Origin: a virus
Reading direction: 5' to 3' (one strand)
Length of the DNA stretch: 56,121 nt
Virus record (IMG/VR): IMGVR_UViG_3300046328_000525
Coordinates: 1 to 56,121 of that record
The translations under genes and the position numbers were made by a program. Below the pieces are notes generated by a model. The model was not told the origin of the DNA. It made no database searches and saw nothing but the letters and a program-made list of their open reading frames with translations. Below, piece by piece: positions 6,207-13,627 of this stretch (positions are counted from its first letter, which is position 1; each line of letters starts with the position of its first letter).

Positions 6207-7196
6207 ATGAAGTCATTTAAGAAAATCGCAGTTGGCGTAGTTGCAGCTATGTCTATTGCAACAATCGTCGCTACACCTGCTAGTGCAGCAACAACAACTC
6301 TCACGGTAGGCGGATCATCAGTTTCAACTGGTACCGTTGCATCTAATCCAGTTGTTTTGCCAGTACCAGCAGACAACTCAGTTGATTCAGCAGATGCTCT
6401 CAAGATCGCAGTAACAGGTCTTGACACAGGCACAGTTGTTTCAGCAACAGCAAACGGAGCATCAATTGTTCCAGCACTTGCAACAGTATCAACACCAGTA
6501 ACTGCATCAGCAGGTACTTCAACACTTTCTATTAATACAGGAACAGGCACAACTGCCGATTTCTATGTATTTACAAAGTCAGTTTCTGCAGCAACAGTAG
6601 TAGTAACTGTTGGCGGAAATACAACAACCTATTATGTTAAGGGTTCTGCAGGGGCAGCATACAATCTTTCAGTAGTTGGTGCAGACTCAGCAGCAGTTTC
6701 AACAGTCAACAAGGTATATGCAAAGACAACAGATATTTTTGGAAACCCAGTTGTTACAACTGTTCCAATAGTTTCAGCAATCAATGCAACCGTAGGTGCA
6801 GTATCCGTGTCTGACACAGCAACAGGAACATTTGTTTTTGACCTTACAGCACCAGCTGCAGTTGGTACTGTAGCGCTTGCAGTCAATATCACAGCAACAG
6901 ATGTTGCAGGTCTTGCACCAGCAGCTAAGTCTGTTTCAAAGTTTGCGATTGTTACAAATCCAGCAGACGTTCTTGCATCTGTTAAGGCAGAGCTAGCAGC
7001 AGCACAGTCTGCTCTTGCAGCAGAAAAGGCAGCACATGCAGTAACTAAGGCAGCAGTTGACAAGGCTGCAGCAGATGCGGTTACAGCAAAGGCAGCAGCG
7101 GAACTCGCAGCAGCAGCTTACAAGGCAGAGTATAATGCTCTTGCTAAGAAGTGGAATGCTAAGAATCCAAAGGCTAAGGTTGCTCTTAAGAAGTAA
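6207..7196 (+). CDS. Secreted Ala/Thr/Val-rich surface protein, 329 aa
   Basis: An N-terminal signal peptide (KSFKKIAVGVVAAMSIATIV ... TPASA-A, cleavage near residue 29) precedes repetitive beta-rich, Thr/Ser/Val-rich sequence (about 30-250). Then comes an Ala/Lys/Glu helix (about 255-310; AELAAAQSALAAEKAAHAV) and a basic tail ending KKWNAKNPKAKVALKK. No catalytic motif. The composition is that of a cell-surface or S-layer-like protein of an actinobacterium, so it may have been acquired from a host. A role in coating the infected cell, blocking superinfection or forming virion appendages is possible. GGAG at 6193-6196 precedes the start and a strong terminator follows. Confidence 0.7.
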   Translation: MKSFKKIAVGVVAAMSIATIVATPASAATTTLTVGGSSVSTGTVASNPVVLPVPADNSVDSADALKIAVTGLDTGTVVSATANGASIVPALATVSTPVTASAGTSTLSINTGTGTTADFYVFTKSVSAATVVVTVGGNTTTYYVKGSAGAAYNLSVVGADSAAVSTVNKVYAKTTDIFGNPVVTTVPIVSAINATVGAVSVSDTATGTFVFDLTAPAAVGTVALAVNITATDVAGLAPAAKSVSKFAIVTNPADVLASVKAELAAAQSALAAEKAAHAVTKAAVDKAAADAVTAKAAAELAAAAYKAEYNALAKKWNAKNPKAKVALKK

Positions 7197-7208
7197 TTAA
7201 CTTCAATT

Positions 7209-7240
7209 AAAGGGGCAGGATCTTCGGATCTTGCCCCTTT
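7209..7240 (+). terminator. Rho-independent terminator with UUCG tetraloop
   Basis: A 14-bp stem (AAAGGGGCAGGATC with GATCTTGCCCCTTT, one G-U pair) closes a TTCG loop of the stable C(UUCG)G type. The T run belongs partly to the stem. It ends the surface-protein transcript. Confidence 0.88.
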
Positions 7241-7253
7241 AATATTTAAATGA

Positions 7254-7265
7254 TAGAATAGAGAC
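7254..7265 (+). promoter_or_regulatory. Leaderless-type promoter -10 box
   Basis: TAGAAT at 7254-7259 followed by 6 nt and ATG 7266, directly after the terminator. Confidence 0.6.
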
Positions 7266-7484
7266 ATGGAATCAAATAAGAGAAGTTTTTATAAATCAAT
7301 CACATGGCCAGCAATACATATAGGATTTGTTGGAACCCTTGTATATTTTTTTGAAAAAGCTATTACAGGAGAGGCACACTGGGAATATGCTGGATCATTT
7401 GCAATAATTTACACAACATGCGAAATGATAGGATACTTTTTACATGAAAGAGTATGGGCAAAATTTGGAAATAAGGTTAAGTAA
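7266..7484 (+). CDS. DUF2061-type membrane protein, 72 aa
   Basis: Two membrane segments (about 13-29 and 40-58) and the family's C-terminal HER-x-W motif (LHERVWAKFG), with an invariant-looking TG turn between. The same layout occurs in the paralogue at 9276. DUF2061 proteins are small predicted inner-membrane proteins, often near sulfur-assimilation genes, with unknown activity. The copy at 9276 does sit directly after the APS kinase. Confidence 0.75.
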   Translation: MESNKRSFYKSITWPAIHIGFVGTLVYFFEKAITGEAHWEYAGSFAIIYTTCEMIGYFLHERVWAKFGNKVK

Positions 7485-7624
7485 TGGGAAAGCACTTAGA
7501 TAAATTACAAAGAGCTTTGGCTCAAAGACAAGCTGGAACCTATGCAAGCGGACAGAAGAAACCAGGATCAATGAACATTAAAAAGACTGGCTATAGAGGC
7601 CAAAAGGCACAGGGAAGTAAGTAG
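7484..7624 (+). CDS. Small basic protein, 46 aa
   Basis: ATG 7484 overlaps the previous stop (TAATG). Highly basic and Gln/Gly-rich (KLQRALAQRQAGTYASGQKK), predicted disordered after one helix. No family recognised. The stop overlaps the GTG of the next gene. Confidence 0.5.
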   Translation: MGKHLDKLQRALAQRQAGTYASGQKKPGSMNIKKTGYRGQKAQGSK

Positions 7625-7749
7625 TGAATTTTGAAGACATTTGTGGCGTTAAGGGATGTAGTAGTCCAGCTAAAAAGCTAGGAGCTAATGATACTGGCAA
7701 TATTATTGAAATGTGCAATAATTGCTGGGATAAGAAGTATAGATCTTAA
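7624..7749 (+). CDS. Zinc-ribbon mini-protein, 41 aa (GTG start)
   Basis: GTG 7624 overlaps the previous TAG (TAGTG). Cys pairs near residues 7-11 (CGVKGC) and 31-34 (CNNC) form a likely single zinc-binding site. Too small for an assigned family. Confidence 0.5.
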   Translation: MNFEDICGVKGCSSPAKKLGANDTGNIIEMCNNCWDKKYRS

Positions 7750-7824
7750 TCAACTAAATGCTATAATAGATTCATAGATGGCATTCTAGACCCATCTAAA
7801 TTAATAACCTATAGGAGAAATAAA

Positions 7825-7989
7825 ATGACAACAGCAAACGGTATCGCAGGCGGTGGCTTTGAAGCTGCTAAGCCAGCAGGTAAAAACAACGTAGCTCCAC
7901 AGCAATATGCAGCAGCACCTAACAAGAACTTTTCACCAACAGATAAGTCTTCACAGGATGGTGCAGGCCTTAATAACGGCGGTAAGTAA
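7825..7989 (+). CDS. Disordered Ala/Gly/Asn-rich protein, 54 aa
   Basis: AGGAGAAA at 7813-7820 precedes ATG 7825. The product is low complexity (GIAGGGFEAAKPAGKNN, GLNNGGK at the end) with no secondary-structure signal. First of three consecutive short disordered ORFs (7825, 7992, 8198). A virion linker or assembly factor is possible; nothing proves it. Confidence 0.55.
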   Translation: MTTANGIAGGGFEAAKPAGKNNVAPQQYAAAPNKNFSPTDKSSQDGAGLNNGGK

Positions 7990-7991
7990 TA

Positions 7992-8198
7992 ATGTGCGCC
8001 ATGTGTGGATGCGGCAAAGAAGCCTTTATGGGCGAAGCAATGCCAAATCAAAATGTCTATGACGTTGGTCCAGGACAAATGAGTAGCCCAATGATGTTTG
8101 GAACTGATTCAATGAATACTCTCGGAGCAGAAGTTGAAGAAGGATCGATGCATGAAATGGCAGAGCCTAAGGGCCCTAACGGAATGGATATGGATTAA
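7992..8198 (+). CDS. Met/Gly-rich small protein with Cys cluster, 68 aa
   Basis: It begins MCAMCGCGKEAFMG, an N-terminal C-x2-C-x-C cluster. The rest is Met-rich and polar (MSSPMMFGTDSMNTLG ... GMDMD), with about a dozen Met in 68 residues. A metal-binding peptide is plausible. The stop overlaps the ATG of the next gene. Confidence 0.55.
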   Translation: MCAMCGCGKEAFMGEAMPNQNVYDVGPGQMSSPMMFGTDSMNTLGAEVEEGSMHEMAEPKGPNGMDMD

Positions 8199-8398
8199 TG
8201 TCGATGGATGGAACAGGTATGGTGCCAGCACCAAACTCTTCACCAGCGGGTGCAGTAACCAGCAATGATGCTACCAGAAAAAACCCTAAGCAGGGATTTA
8301 AGTCTGGAATTAAAATAGATCAAAATAAGCATGGTATACGCAGAGAGACTAGTACAGCTCCAAAGCCACCTAAAAAAACTGGTAGAAAAAAAGTATAA
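8198..8398 (+). CDS. Disordered basic protein, 66 aa
   Basis: ATG 8198 overlaps the previous stop. A Pro/Ser/Asn-rich N-terminus and a strongly basic tail (KPPKKTGRKKV) suggest a nucleic-acid-binding or flexible linker peptide. No family recognised. It closes this rightward operon before the promoter at 8405. Confidence 0.5.
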   Translation: MSMDGTGMVPAPNSSPAGAVTSNDATRKNPKQGFKSGIKIDQNKHGIRRETSTAPKPPKKTGRKKV

Positions 8399-8404
8399 TA
8401 AGCA

Positions 8405-8445
8405 TTGCCTATCTGCCCTATATATAGTATAATCTATATATAGGG
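8405..8445 (+). promoter_or_regulatory. Promoter whose -10 box is the loop of a perfect 12-bp palindrome
   Basis: TTGCCT at 8405-8410, a 17-nt spacer, and TATAAT at 8428-8433. CCCTATATATAG (8416-8427) and CTATATATAGGG (8434-8445) are perfect inverted repeats flanking the TATAAT exactly. The arrangement looks like an operator overlapping the promoter, or a cruciform-prone site. Transcription would lead to ATG 8473. Confidence 0.7.
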
Positions 8446-8472
8446 TATTTAGTTTTAACAGAAAGAGAATAA

Positions 8473-9228
8473 ATGATTATTCAGATTATAGGCCTGCCAG
8501 GGTCAGGAAAAACAACTTTAGCAAAAGAATTAGCTGACAGAATTAATGCAATACATCTTAACGCAGATGAAGTAAGAGCAGAGCTAAATAAAGATTTAGG
8601 CTTTGCTCCAGAGGATCGTATTGAGCAAGCTAGACGTATGGGCGCATTGTCACGACTTCTATCTAAGCAGGGATACCTTGTAGTTGTGGATTTTGTTAAT
8701 CCCACAGAAGAAACAAGAGCAGCATTTGGTAAGCCAGACAAAGTGATCTGGATGAATCGCAAGCCAGTTCGTGACTTTCCAGATACGACAGCAATGTGGG
8801 AAACACCAACTTACCCAGATTTAACATTTGATGATTTAACAGAATATGAGCTTGCTGCCAGAATAGCAACAGTTGATTTTGGCCTACACGATTGGCGTGA
8901 GCCAACTACTCTTATGCTAGGCAGATATCAACCATGGCATGAGGGTCACCATGCTTTGTATGAAGAGGCGGGCAAAAAAACCAAGCAAGTTCTTCTTGGA
9001 GTACGTAATACTTATCATACAAGTAAAAAAGATCCATTGTTATTTAATGAGGTAAAAGAATATATTGCAAAGGATCCAGTGATGGATGACGCATTAGTCC
9101 TTAAACTTCCTAATATCACTAACATTGTTTATGGTCGTGATGTCGGATATAAGATTGAGCAGGTCAAGTTAGGAGATGAAATTGAAGCTATTAGTGCTAC
9201 TCAAAAGCGTAAAGAATTGGGTATTTGA
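8473..9228 (+). CDS. APS-kinase (CysC-like) / nucleotidyltransferase fusion, 251 aa
   Basis: Residues 1-125 resemble adenylylsulfate kinase. The P-loop is G7-LPGSGKT-14, then LNADEVRAEL, and the LGFAPEDR-x-x-x-ARR stretch with LLSKQGYLVVVDFVNPTEE matches the CysC region that binds APS. Residues 144-251 form a small HxGH nucleotidyltransferase (GRYQPWHEGH, HEGH at 156-159; GRD near 211; ISATQ-KRK at 240-246). Human PAPS synthetase has the same order (kinase then ATP sulfurylase), but the second domain here is far shorter than an ATP sulfurylase, so its substrate is uncertain. Product PAPS could feed the sulfotransferase at 48253. The start follows a weak purine-rich site AGAAAGAG. Confidence 0.75.
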   Translation: MIIQIIGLPGSGKTTLAKELADRINAIHLNADEVRAELNKDLGFAPEDRIEQARRMGALSRLLSKQGYLVVVDFVNPTEETRAAFGKPDKVIWMNRKPVRDFPDTTAMWETPTYPDLTFDDLTEYELAARIATVDFGLHDWREPTTLMLGRYQPWHEGHHALYEEAGKKTKQVLLGVRNTYHTSKKDPLLFNEVKEYIAKDPVMDDALVLKLPNITNIVYGRDVGYKIEQVKLGDEIEAISATQKRKELGI

Positions 9229-9275
9229 AAACAATCTAGCAGATGTTGAAGAAAGATTCTACTTTGGTGATAAAA

Positions 9276-9485
9276 ATGAAAGTAACTAAAGCTAGATCAT
9301 TTGTAAAGGCTCTTAGCTATAGAATTTGGGGAACCTTATCCTCATTCGTTGTTGCTTATGTTCTGACTGGAGATGCTACTCTTTCAGGAGCAATCGCATT
9401 TTGGGAAACAGTAGTTAAAGTTTTTATTTATTATTCACACGAACGAGGCTGGAATAATATTCAGTGGGGAAGAATTAGTGAATGA
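9276..9485 (+). CDS. DUF2061-type membrane protein, 69 aa
   Basis: Paralogue of the gene at 7266: membrane segment RIWGTLSSFVVAYVLTG, then a second helix and the terminal YYSHERGWN motif. ATG 9276 gives the normal family length; an in-frame ATG at 9243 would add 11 residues and lacks a ribosome site. It lies just after the APS-kinase fusion, a context typical of this family. Its end overlaps the next gene (GTG 9478). Confidence 0.72.
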   Translation: MKVTKARSFVKALSYRIWGTLSSFVVAYVLTGDATLSGAIAFWETVVKVFIYYSHERGWNNIQWGRISE

Positions 9486-10020
9486 TGTAGTAGTAATAAA
9501 TAATTTTATGAGAGATGGCGATTGTAATCGTTTAGTTTCCCATATAGATCATTTATGGGATAACTTTAACCTTGAGCCTAGAGGACTTTTAAAGCATAGG
9601 CTAATGAGATATGATGACAAAGTTATTAATAATTTAACACAAGAATATGCTCTAGCAGTAAAAGAATTAGTTCAAAGGTATGAAGATCCAGGATATGATC
9701 TATTTACTACAGACTACGGAATATTCGTATCTCATGAAGGGTATGAGATGCAGCCGCATATTGATACAATAAATGATTATGGCTTATTTGATTACTTAAA
9801 ATATGCTGCTGTTGTTTACCTAAATGATTTATATGAAGGCGGGGAAATATATTTCCCTAATATTGGATACTCTTATTCTCCTAAAAAGGGAGACTTGATT
9901 ATGTTCCCAGCTAATAGCGAAGAGTACCTACATGGCGTAAGTAAAGTTTTAAACGGAAACAGGTACACACTGGCATACTGGTATAGTGAAGATGGAGACT
10001 GGACTAAGTATTTTAGCTAG
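9478..10020 (+). CDS. Fe(II)/2-oxoglutarate dioxygenase, prolyl-4-hydroxylase type, 180 aa
   Basis: Double-stranded beta-helix oxygenase with iron ligands H94-x-D96 (QPHIDT) and H152 (LHGVSKV) and a 2OG-binding R162 (NRYTLAYW). The hallmark strand AAVVYLNDLYEGGEIYF lies between. GTG 9478 is the start, with GGGGAAG at 9466-9472. It should hydroxylate a side chain using O2 and 2OG; substrate unknown. Convergent with, and overlapping by 8 bases, the similar gene on the other strand. Confidence 0.9.
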   Translation: MNDVVVINNFMRDGDCNRLVSHIDHLWDNFNLEPRGLLKHRLMRYDDKVINNLTQEYALAVKELVQRYEDPGYDLFTTDYGIFVSHEGYEMQPHIDTINDYGLFDYLKYAAVVYLNDLYEGGEIYFPNIGYSYSPKKGDLIMFPANSEEYLHGVSKVLNGNRYTLAYWYSEDGDWTKYFS

Positions 10021-10585
10021 AGAGGATATTAAATTCTGGATCTTCGGTTAGCCAAAAAAGCATGCTATATCTATCTTCAGAAACTTTGTTAACAACATGG
10101 TCGTATATTGGATCTTGAGAGGGCCAGGTTACTAGATCACCCTCGACTGGAGAATAAATGTATCCCAGCTTTTCAAAATCTAAAGTTCCATCCAGAGTCA
10201 TTGTTTTTAGATAAGTGCCGCAGCTATACTTAAACTGCTTATTGTTGCCTTGATCATTATCACCATGAATTGGAATTATTCCGCCAGCTTTTTGTTTTGC
10301 AAGCCAAAATGAATTTACATAAAGCTCAGAGTTGTCGTTATATGTTTCTTTTACATGAGCTATCACTAGATCAAAATACTTATAAACTAAATCTTTAATT
10401 GGATCTACTAGCTTTAAATCAAATCTAGATTCATTGTGATACCCGTCTTTTCCAAATGGTAGGGTGAATAGAAGTCTTTTAGGCCCAGTGCTAAATAAGT
10501 TTATATTAGATTCAATGAAGTTGATTATCTCTTTGCAGTCTGATTCTGATACAAACTTATTTTTAATTAATATTTGATGGTCCAT
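10013..10585 (-). CDS. Fe(II)/2OG dioxygenase, prolyl-4-hydroxylase type, 190 aa
   Basis: Iron ligands H107-G-D109 (IPIHGDND) and H163 (YDHVVNKV), 2OG Arg R172 (DRYSMLFW). The usual YLNDDYEGGE strand is replaced by YLKTMTLDGTLDFEKLG, so it is a divergent member. Leaderless start: TATACT then 6 nt then ATG (complement of 10583-10597). Convergent pairing with the gene at 9478 is unusual in an otherwise rightward block. Confidence 0.85.
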   Translation of the reverse strand: MDHQILIKNKFVSESDCKEIINFIESNINLFSTGPKRLLFTLPFGKDGYHNESRFDLKLVDPIKDLVYKYFDLVIAHVKETYNDNSELYVNSFWLAKQKAGGIIPIHGDNDQGNNKQFKYSCGTYLKTMTLDGTLDFEKLGYIYSPVEGDLVTWPSQDPIYDHVVNKVSEDRYSMLFWLTEDPEFNILSS

Positions 10586-10591
10586 TTTATA

Positions 10592-10597
10592 AGTATA
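10592..10597 (-). promoter_or_regulatory. Leaderless-type promoter -10 box (minus strand)
   Basis: The complement reads TATACT, exactly 6 nt before the ATG at 10585. Confidence 0.6.
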
Positions 10598-10631
10598 TCA
10601 TTTATGCTATAATAAATAAATAGGCGGGGTG

Positions 10632-10660
10632 TTGAATAAAAAGTGGACATATGGTACTAT
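10632..10660 (+). promoter_or_regulatory. Promoter for the 10708 oxygenase operon
   Basis: TTGAAT 10632-10637, 17-nt spacer, TACTAT 10655-10660. The transcript would carry a leader of about 40 nt with AAAGGAGA at 10696-10703 before ATG 10708. Confidence 0.65.
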
Positions 10661-10707
10661 AGGACAGTGAAGCTTTATCAGCTGTTTATTATTTAAAGGA
10701 GATAAAA

Positions 10708-11427
10708 ATGGAACTAAAAGAAAAACTACATGAGAATGTATATTACTATACTAATGTTTTGGAAGACCCTGCTGCACTTGTAAATGCATTTGAGGATACA
10801 GAAAATAATCCAGGCATTAATGAAGTAGTTCCTGTTTATAAGAACTGGGAGTCTAGTAGTTCTGACGGAGTAAACTTTGGAAGAAAAAAAGATGTTCGTA
10901 TGGAAAATCTAGATAAGCTTGATCCAGAAAATAGAGAAAAAGCTGAGTACATCATCAATACTGTTCAAGGTGCAATTAAAAAGGTTGCAGAGGCTTTTGT
11001 AAAAGATAAAGGCCTAGACATTGTTCCTAACGTTTCTCCATTTGTCGGTGTTGCAAAGTACCTTACTGGTTGTGAAATGGGTGCACACTTTGATGCACAG
11101 GCTGGAGATGAAACTCTTAGATATTCAATTATCCTTTATTTGAATGATGACTATGAAGGCGGCGAAATCTCATTCATCATCAGAGAGCCTGATCTTAGAC
11201 TTCCAGAAAATGGTAAGTATAGACCATTGTCTGATATCAATGCTCCAGAGAACAAAGACAAGGTTGATTTCTATCTTAAGCCAAAAGCTGGAGAAGCTTT
11301 GATTTTTCCTTCAGTAGCTCCTTACAGACACCAAGTTCATATTATGAAGAGCGGTGCAAAGTATATTATCCCAGGGTTCATCCTTTCAGATGGATATGTT
11401 CCTGAGGGATATGACAAAAGTATGTAG
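10708..11427 (+). CDS. Fe(II)/2OG dioxygenase, prolyl-4-hydroxylase type, 239 aa
   Basis: Iron ligands H127-F-D129 (AHFDAQ) and H208 (YRHQVH). The family strand ILYLNDDYEGGEISF is present, and K218 (AKYIIPGF) stands where most members have Arg for 2OG. An insert rich in charged residues (about 160-195) separates the two halves of the core. First gene of a rightward operon behind AAAGGAGA. Substrate unknown. Confidence 0.9.
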   Translation: MELKEKLHENVYYYTNVLEDPAALVNAFEDTENNPGINEVVPVYKNWESSSSDGVNFGRKKDVRMENLDKLDPENREKAEYIINTVQGAIKKVAEAFVKDKGLDIVPNVSPFVGVAKYLTGCEMGAHFDAQAGDETLRYSIILYLNDDYEGGEISFIIREPDLRLPENGKYRPLSDINAPENKDKVDFYLKPKAGEALIFPSVAPYRHQVHIMKSGAKYIIPGFILSDGYVPEGYDKSM

Positions 11428-11446
11428 CTCTGATTGGAGACATTTA

Positions 11447-12082
11447 ATGGATTATGAAATTCCACATGAGAATATTGTTTATTTTAAAGGCGTTATAACC
11501 AATATCAAAGAAATAATTGAACTTATTGAGTCTTTAGGAAGCAAAGCAGTTTCTCCTTGGGAAGTGTGGTATGCACATAACGATACCCATGAATACGGAA
11601 GCTTTAAGTCATTGAGAAGAAGTTTGCTTGAGGAAGAATCTGATCTAGACATTAAGAGTAGATCAGCTTATCTTATTCAATCTCTAACTGACTACATGGC
11701 ACAATGTGCATCAAAGTATTCAGAGATATATGGAATTAGCCCAGTTGATTTAGAATATGCAGTTTTTGCATTAAATCATGAGCAAACAAAGTTTGGTATA
11801 AACAAATACTTTGAAAATCGACATATGGGTCCTCACGTCGACTGGAATGAATTTAATAGCGATATTAGATTTACTATAGTTGTTTATTTAAATGATGATT
11901 ACGAAGGTGGAGAGATTTATTTTAACAATCAGGATGTGAAGATCAAGCCACAGGCGGGAAGCATAGTTATGTTCCCATCTAAGCTTCCTTACTTGCACGA
12001 GTCTTTAAATATAACAAAAGGAAGAAAAATGCTGATTACACACCATTGGAAAGGCGAAAAGCATGCACCAAATGAGCAGTAG
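11447..12082 (+). CDS. Fe(II)/2OG dioxygenase, prolyl-4-hydroxylase type, 211 aa
   Basis: ATG 11447 is used because TTGGAGA at 11434-11440 precedes it; the frame is open further upstream inside the previous gene. Iron ligands H130-V-D132 (GPHVDW) and H184 (YLHESLN), R193/K194 as 2OG anchor, and strand VVYLNDDYEGGEIYF. Tandem with the oxygenase at 10708. Confidence 0.9.
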   Translation: MDYEIPHENIVYFKGVITNIKEIIELIESLGSKAVSPWEVWYAHNDTHEYGSFKSLRRSLLEEESDLDIKSRSAYLIQSLTDYMAQCASKYSEIYGISPVDLEYAVFALNHEQTKFGINKYFENRHMGPHVDWNEFNSDIRFTIVVYLNDDYEGGEIYFNNQDVKIKPQAGSIVMFPSKLPYLHESLNITKGRKMLITHHWKGEKHAPNEQ

Positions 12083-12173
12083 TGATTTTGATAGAGAGTT
12101 TGATTTAGAGGCGGTAATTAAATTAATTGCTGTGGAGGATAAAGAGCTGATAGAAAGGCTAAGCAATGAGTAA
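12072..12173 (+). CDS. Tiny acidic protein, 33 aa; paralogue of the gene at 18247
   Basis: An ORF ending TAA 12171-12173; ATG 12063 three codons earlier is an alternative start. The sequence FDREFDLEAVIKL ... EDKELIERLSNE closely parallels FDKEFDFERYKQL ... QDKELLERLADD of the 18247 gene, which argues that both are real. Helical and acidic, function unknown. Confidence 0.5.
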   Translation: MSSSDFDREFDLEAVIKLIAVEDKELIERLSNE

Positions 12174-12357
12174 GAGATCTGATAAGATAGTTAAAAGAGC
12201 TAATAAAAAGCGTGAGCACGAGCAGTACTTAAAGCGTTTATTTTATAAGTACGGGCATGGCCTCAAGCTAACTTCAAATCGTGAAGCGGTGGGCAATAAA
12301 TATTTTGATAGAATGACAGCGGACAAGATTGTAAAGGAAGTAGAAGTAAATGATTAA
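12166..12357 (+). CDS. Basic hypothetical protein, 63 aa
   Basis: ATG 12166 overlaps the previous gene by 8 bases. Lys/Arg-rich N-terminal helix (SKRSDKIVKRANKKREHEQ), then a short mixed region. Possibly nucleic-acid-binding by charge alone. Overlaps groES at its end. Confidence 0.55.
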   Translation: MSKRSDKIVKRANKKREHEQYLKRLFYKYGHGLKLTSNREAVGNKYFDRMTADKIVKEVEVND

Positions 12358-12646
12358 GCCACTGGGCAATATGATTTTGATAGAAAAGATTGAAACTGGA
12401 GACAAAACAACGTCTACTGGATTAGTTATTTCAGCATCATTTATGGAGCAGGGTCCCAAGAAGGGAACAATTGTTGCTATGGGTAATGGAGAGCAAAACT
12501 ACCTAGGAGACATTATTCCTATTGCAGAGCTTAAAGTAGGCCACACTGTATTTTACCCAGATCACGCTGGAACAGATATTGAAGATGAGGATGGCAAAAA
12601 GTATTTGCTCATTACTAGCAAAAATATCTTAGCGGTACAGCAGTGA
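12350..12646 (+). CDS. groES: GroES-type co-chaperonin, 98 aa
   Basis: Matches Cpn10 across its length: IKPLGNMILIEKIETGDKTT at the N-terminus, the mobile-loop region (TTSTGLVISASFMEQ, residues 20-34), PKKGTIVAMGNGE, VGHTVFYPDHAGTDI and the C-terminal YLLITSKNILAV. No GroEL is in the window, so it would cap the host chaperonin, as gp31 of T4 does, probably to fold phage structural proteins. Confidence 0.9.
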   Translation: MIKPLGNMILIEKIETGDKTTSTGLVISASFMEQGPKKGTIVAMGNGEQNYLGDIIPIAELKVGHTVFYPDHAGTDIEDEDGKKYLLITSKNILAVQQ

Positions 12647-12774
12647 TTAATAGATTAATTTGTAAGATTAAGGGTCACAAGGAAGAGTTTGCTGGCTCAT
12701 GTTCATATACTGGACAGACATATAATCATTGCACAAGATGTGACGCAATGATCCCTTTACAGTATATTGATTAA
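12643..12774 (+). CDS. Zinc-finger mini-protein, 43 aa (GTG start)
   Basis: GTG 12643 overlaps the groES stop. Ligands C7, H11, C20 and a C31-x2-C34 (HCTRCDAM) suggest a zinc-binding fold. No family recognised. Confidence 0.5.
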   Translation: MINRLICKIKGHKEEFAGSCSYTGQTYNHCTRCDAMIPLQYID

Positions 12775-12778
12775 TTGA

Positions 12779-12790
12779 TATAATCTAAAA
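12779..12790 (+). promoter_or_regulatory. Leaderless-type promoter -10 box
   Basis: Perfect TATAAT 12779-12784, 6 nt, ATG 12791. Confidence 0.65.
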
Positions 12791-13003
12791 ATGAGAAAAC
12801 TACTTGACGGAGTATATAGCTTTTTGCCTAGAATGTATCAGGGTGCAGAAGTTGAAGAGTTTGAAAAGGCTGTAGATTTAACTATTCATACTAAAGCTCC
12901 AGGTAAATGGTTGCTTATTGATCTTGAAACAGGGCAAGAGTATATAGGCGCTACAGTTCCAACTAAGTATGGAAGATGGCGTAGAATAAAAGACAAGCAT
13001 TAA
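12791..13003 (+). CDS. Hypothetical protein, 70 aa
   Basis: A compact basic protein with a beta-rich C-terminal part (GKWLLIDLETGQEYIGATVP ... GRWRRIKDK). Own leaderless promoter. No family recognised; the strand pattern could be an SH3-like barrel. Confidence 0.6.
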   Translation: MRKLLDGVYSFLPRMYQGAEVEEFEKAVDLTIHTKAPGKWLLIDLETGQEYIGATVPTKYGRWRRIKDKH

Positions 13004-13007
13004 TTTA

Positions 13008-13033
13008 ATTAATTGTATAAAAGTACAATTAAT
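13008..13033 (+). repeat. 10-bp perfect inverted repeat before ahpC
   Basis: ATTAATTGTA (13008-13017) and TACAATTAAT (13024-13033) flank a 6-nt spacer TAAAAG. It lies 19 nt upstream of the ahpC start, between the previous stop and the ribosome site. It could be an operator or an RNA hairpin; TGTATAAA within it may also be a -10. Confidence 0.6.
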
Positions 13034-13051
13034 CTTATACAAAGGAAAAAA

Positions 13052-13627
13052 ATGAAGACAGTAGGAGACAAGTTAAGCAACTTTAATGTTGTTGGCGTAA
13101 AGCCAGGTAGACTAGATTCAGCAGATGATGTTTTTGAAGTCATCAATGAGAAGTCATTTCCTGGTAAGTGGAAGGTTATTGTATTTTATCCAAAGGACTT
13201 TACATTTGTATGTCCAACTGAGATCGTTGCGTATGATAAGTTAGTTGAAGACTTCAATGATCGTGATGCAGTTCTTATGACGGGCTCAACAGATAATGAA
13301 TTCTGTAAGGTTGCATGGCGAAATGCTCATCCAGATCTAGCAAAAACAAACTCATGGATGTTTGCAGATCAAGTACGTGGATGGTCATATGATGCAGAAA
13401 CTGATACAGCTGTAAGCGGCTTGGCAGAGCAGCTAGGTATCTTGACTCCACAGGGAGTGGCCCTTCGTGCTACATTTATTGTGGATCCAAATGATGTTAT
13501 CCAGCATGTAACTGTAAATAATTTAGATGTTGGACGTAGCCCAGAGGAGACATTAAGAATTCTTGATGCTCTTCAAACAGGAGAGCTATGTGCATGTAAT
13601 CGTACTGTAGGCGGGGCAACTCTATAA
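13052..13627 (+). CDS. ahpC: AhpC-type peroxiredoxin, 191 aa
   Basis: Two-Cys peroxiredoxin with the peroxidatic C54 in FYPKDFTFVCPTE and two C-terminal cysteines, C180 and C182 (ELCACNRTVGG). This C-x-C resolving pattern is that of mycobacterial AhpC, which is reduced by AhpD, and AhpD is the very next gene. ATG 13052 follows AAAGGA; an upstream in-frame TTG at 13013 lies in the inverted repeat and is not used here. The pair should reduce H2O2 and organic peroxides in the infected cell. Confidence 0.95.
   Translation: MKTVGDKLSNFNVVGVKPGRLDSADDVFEVINEKSFPGKWKVIVFYPKDFTFVCPTEIVAYDKLVEDFNDRDAVLMTGSTDNEFCKVAWRNAHPDLAKTNSWMFADQVRGWSYDAETDTAVSGLAEQLGILTPQGVALRATFIVDPNDVIQHVTVNNLDVGRSPEETLRILDALQTGELCACNRTVGGATL

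Noticed and set aside
6203-7063. Long minus-strand ORFs opposite the surface protein
   Set aside because: They arise from the GCA/ACA-rich codon bias of the plus-strand gene and lack start signals.
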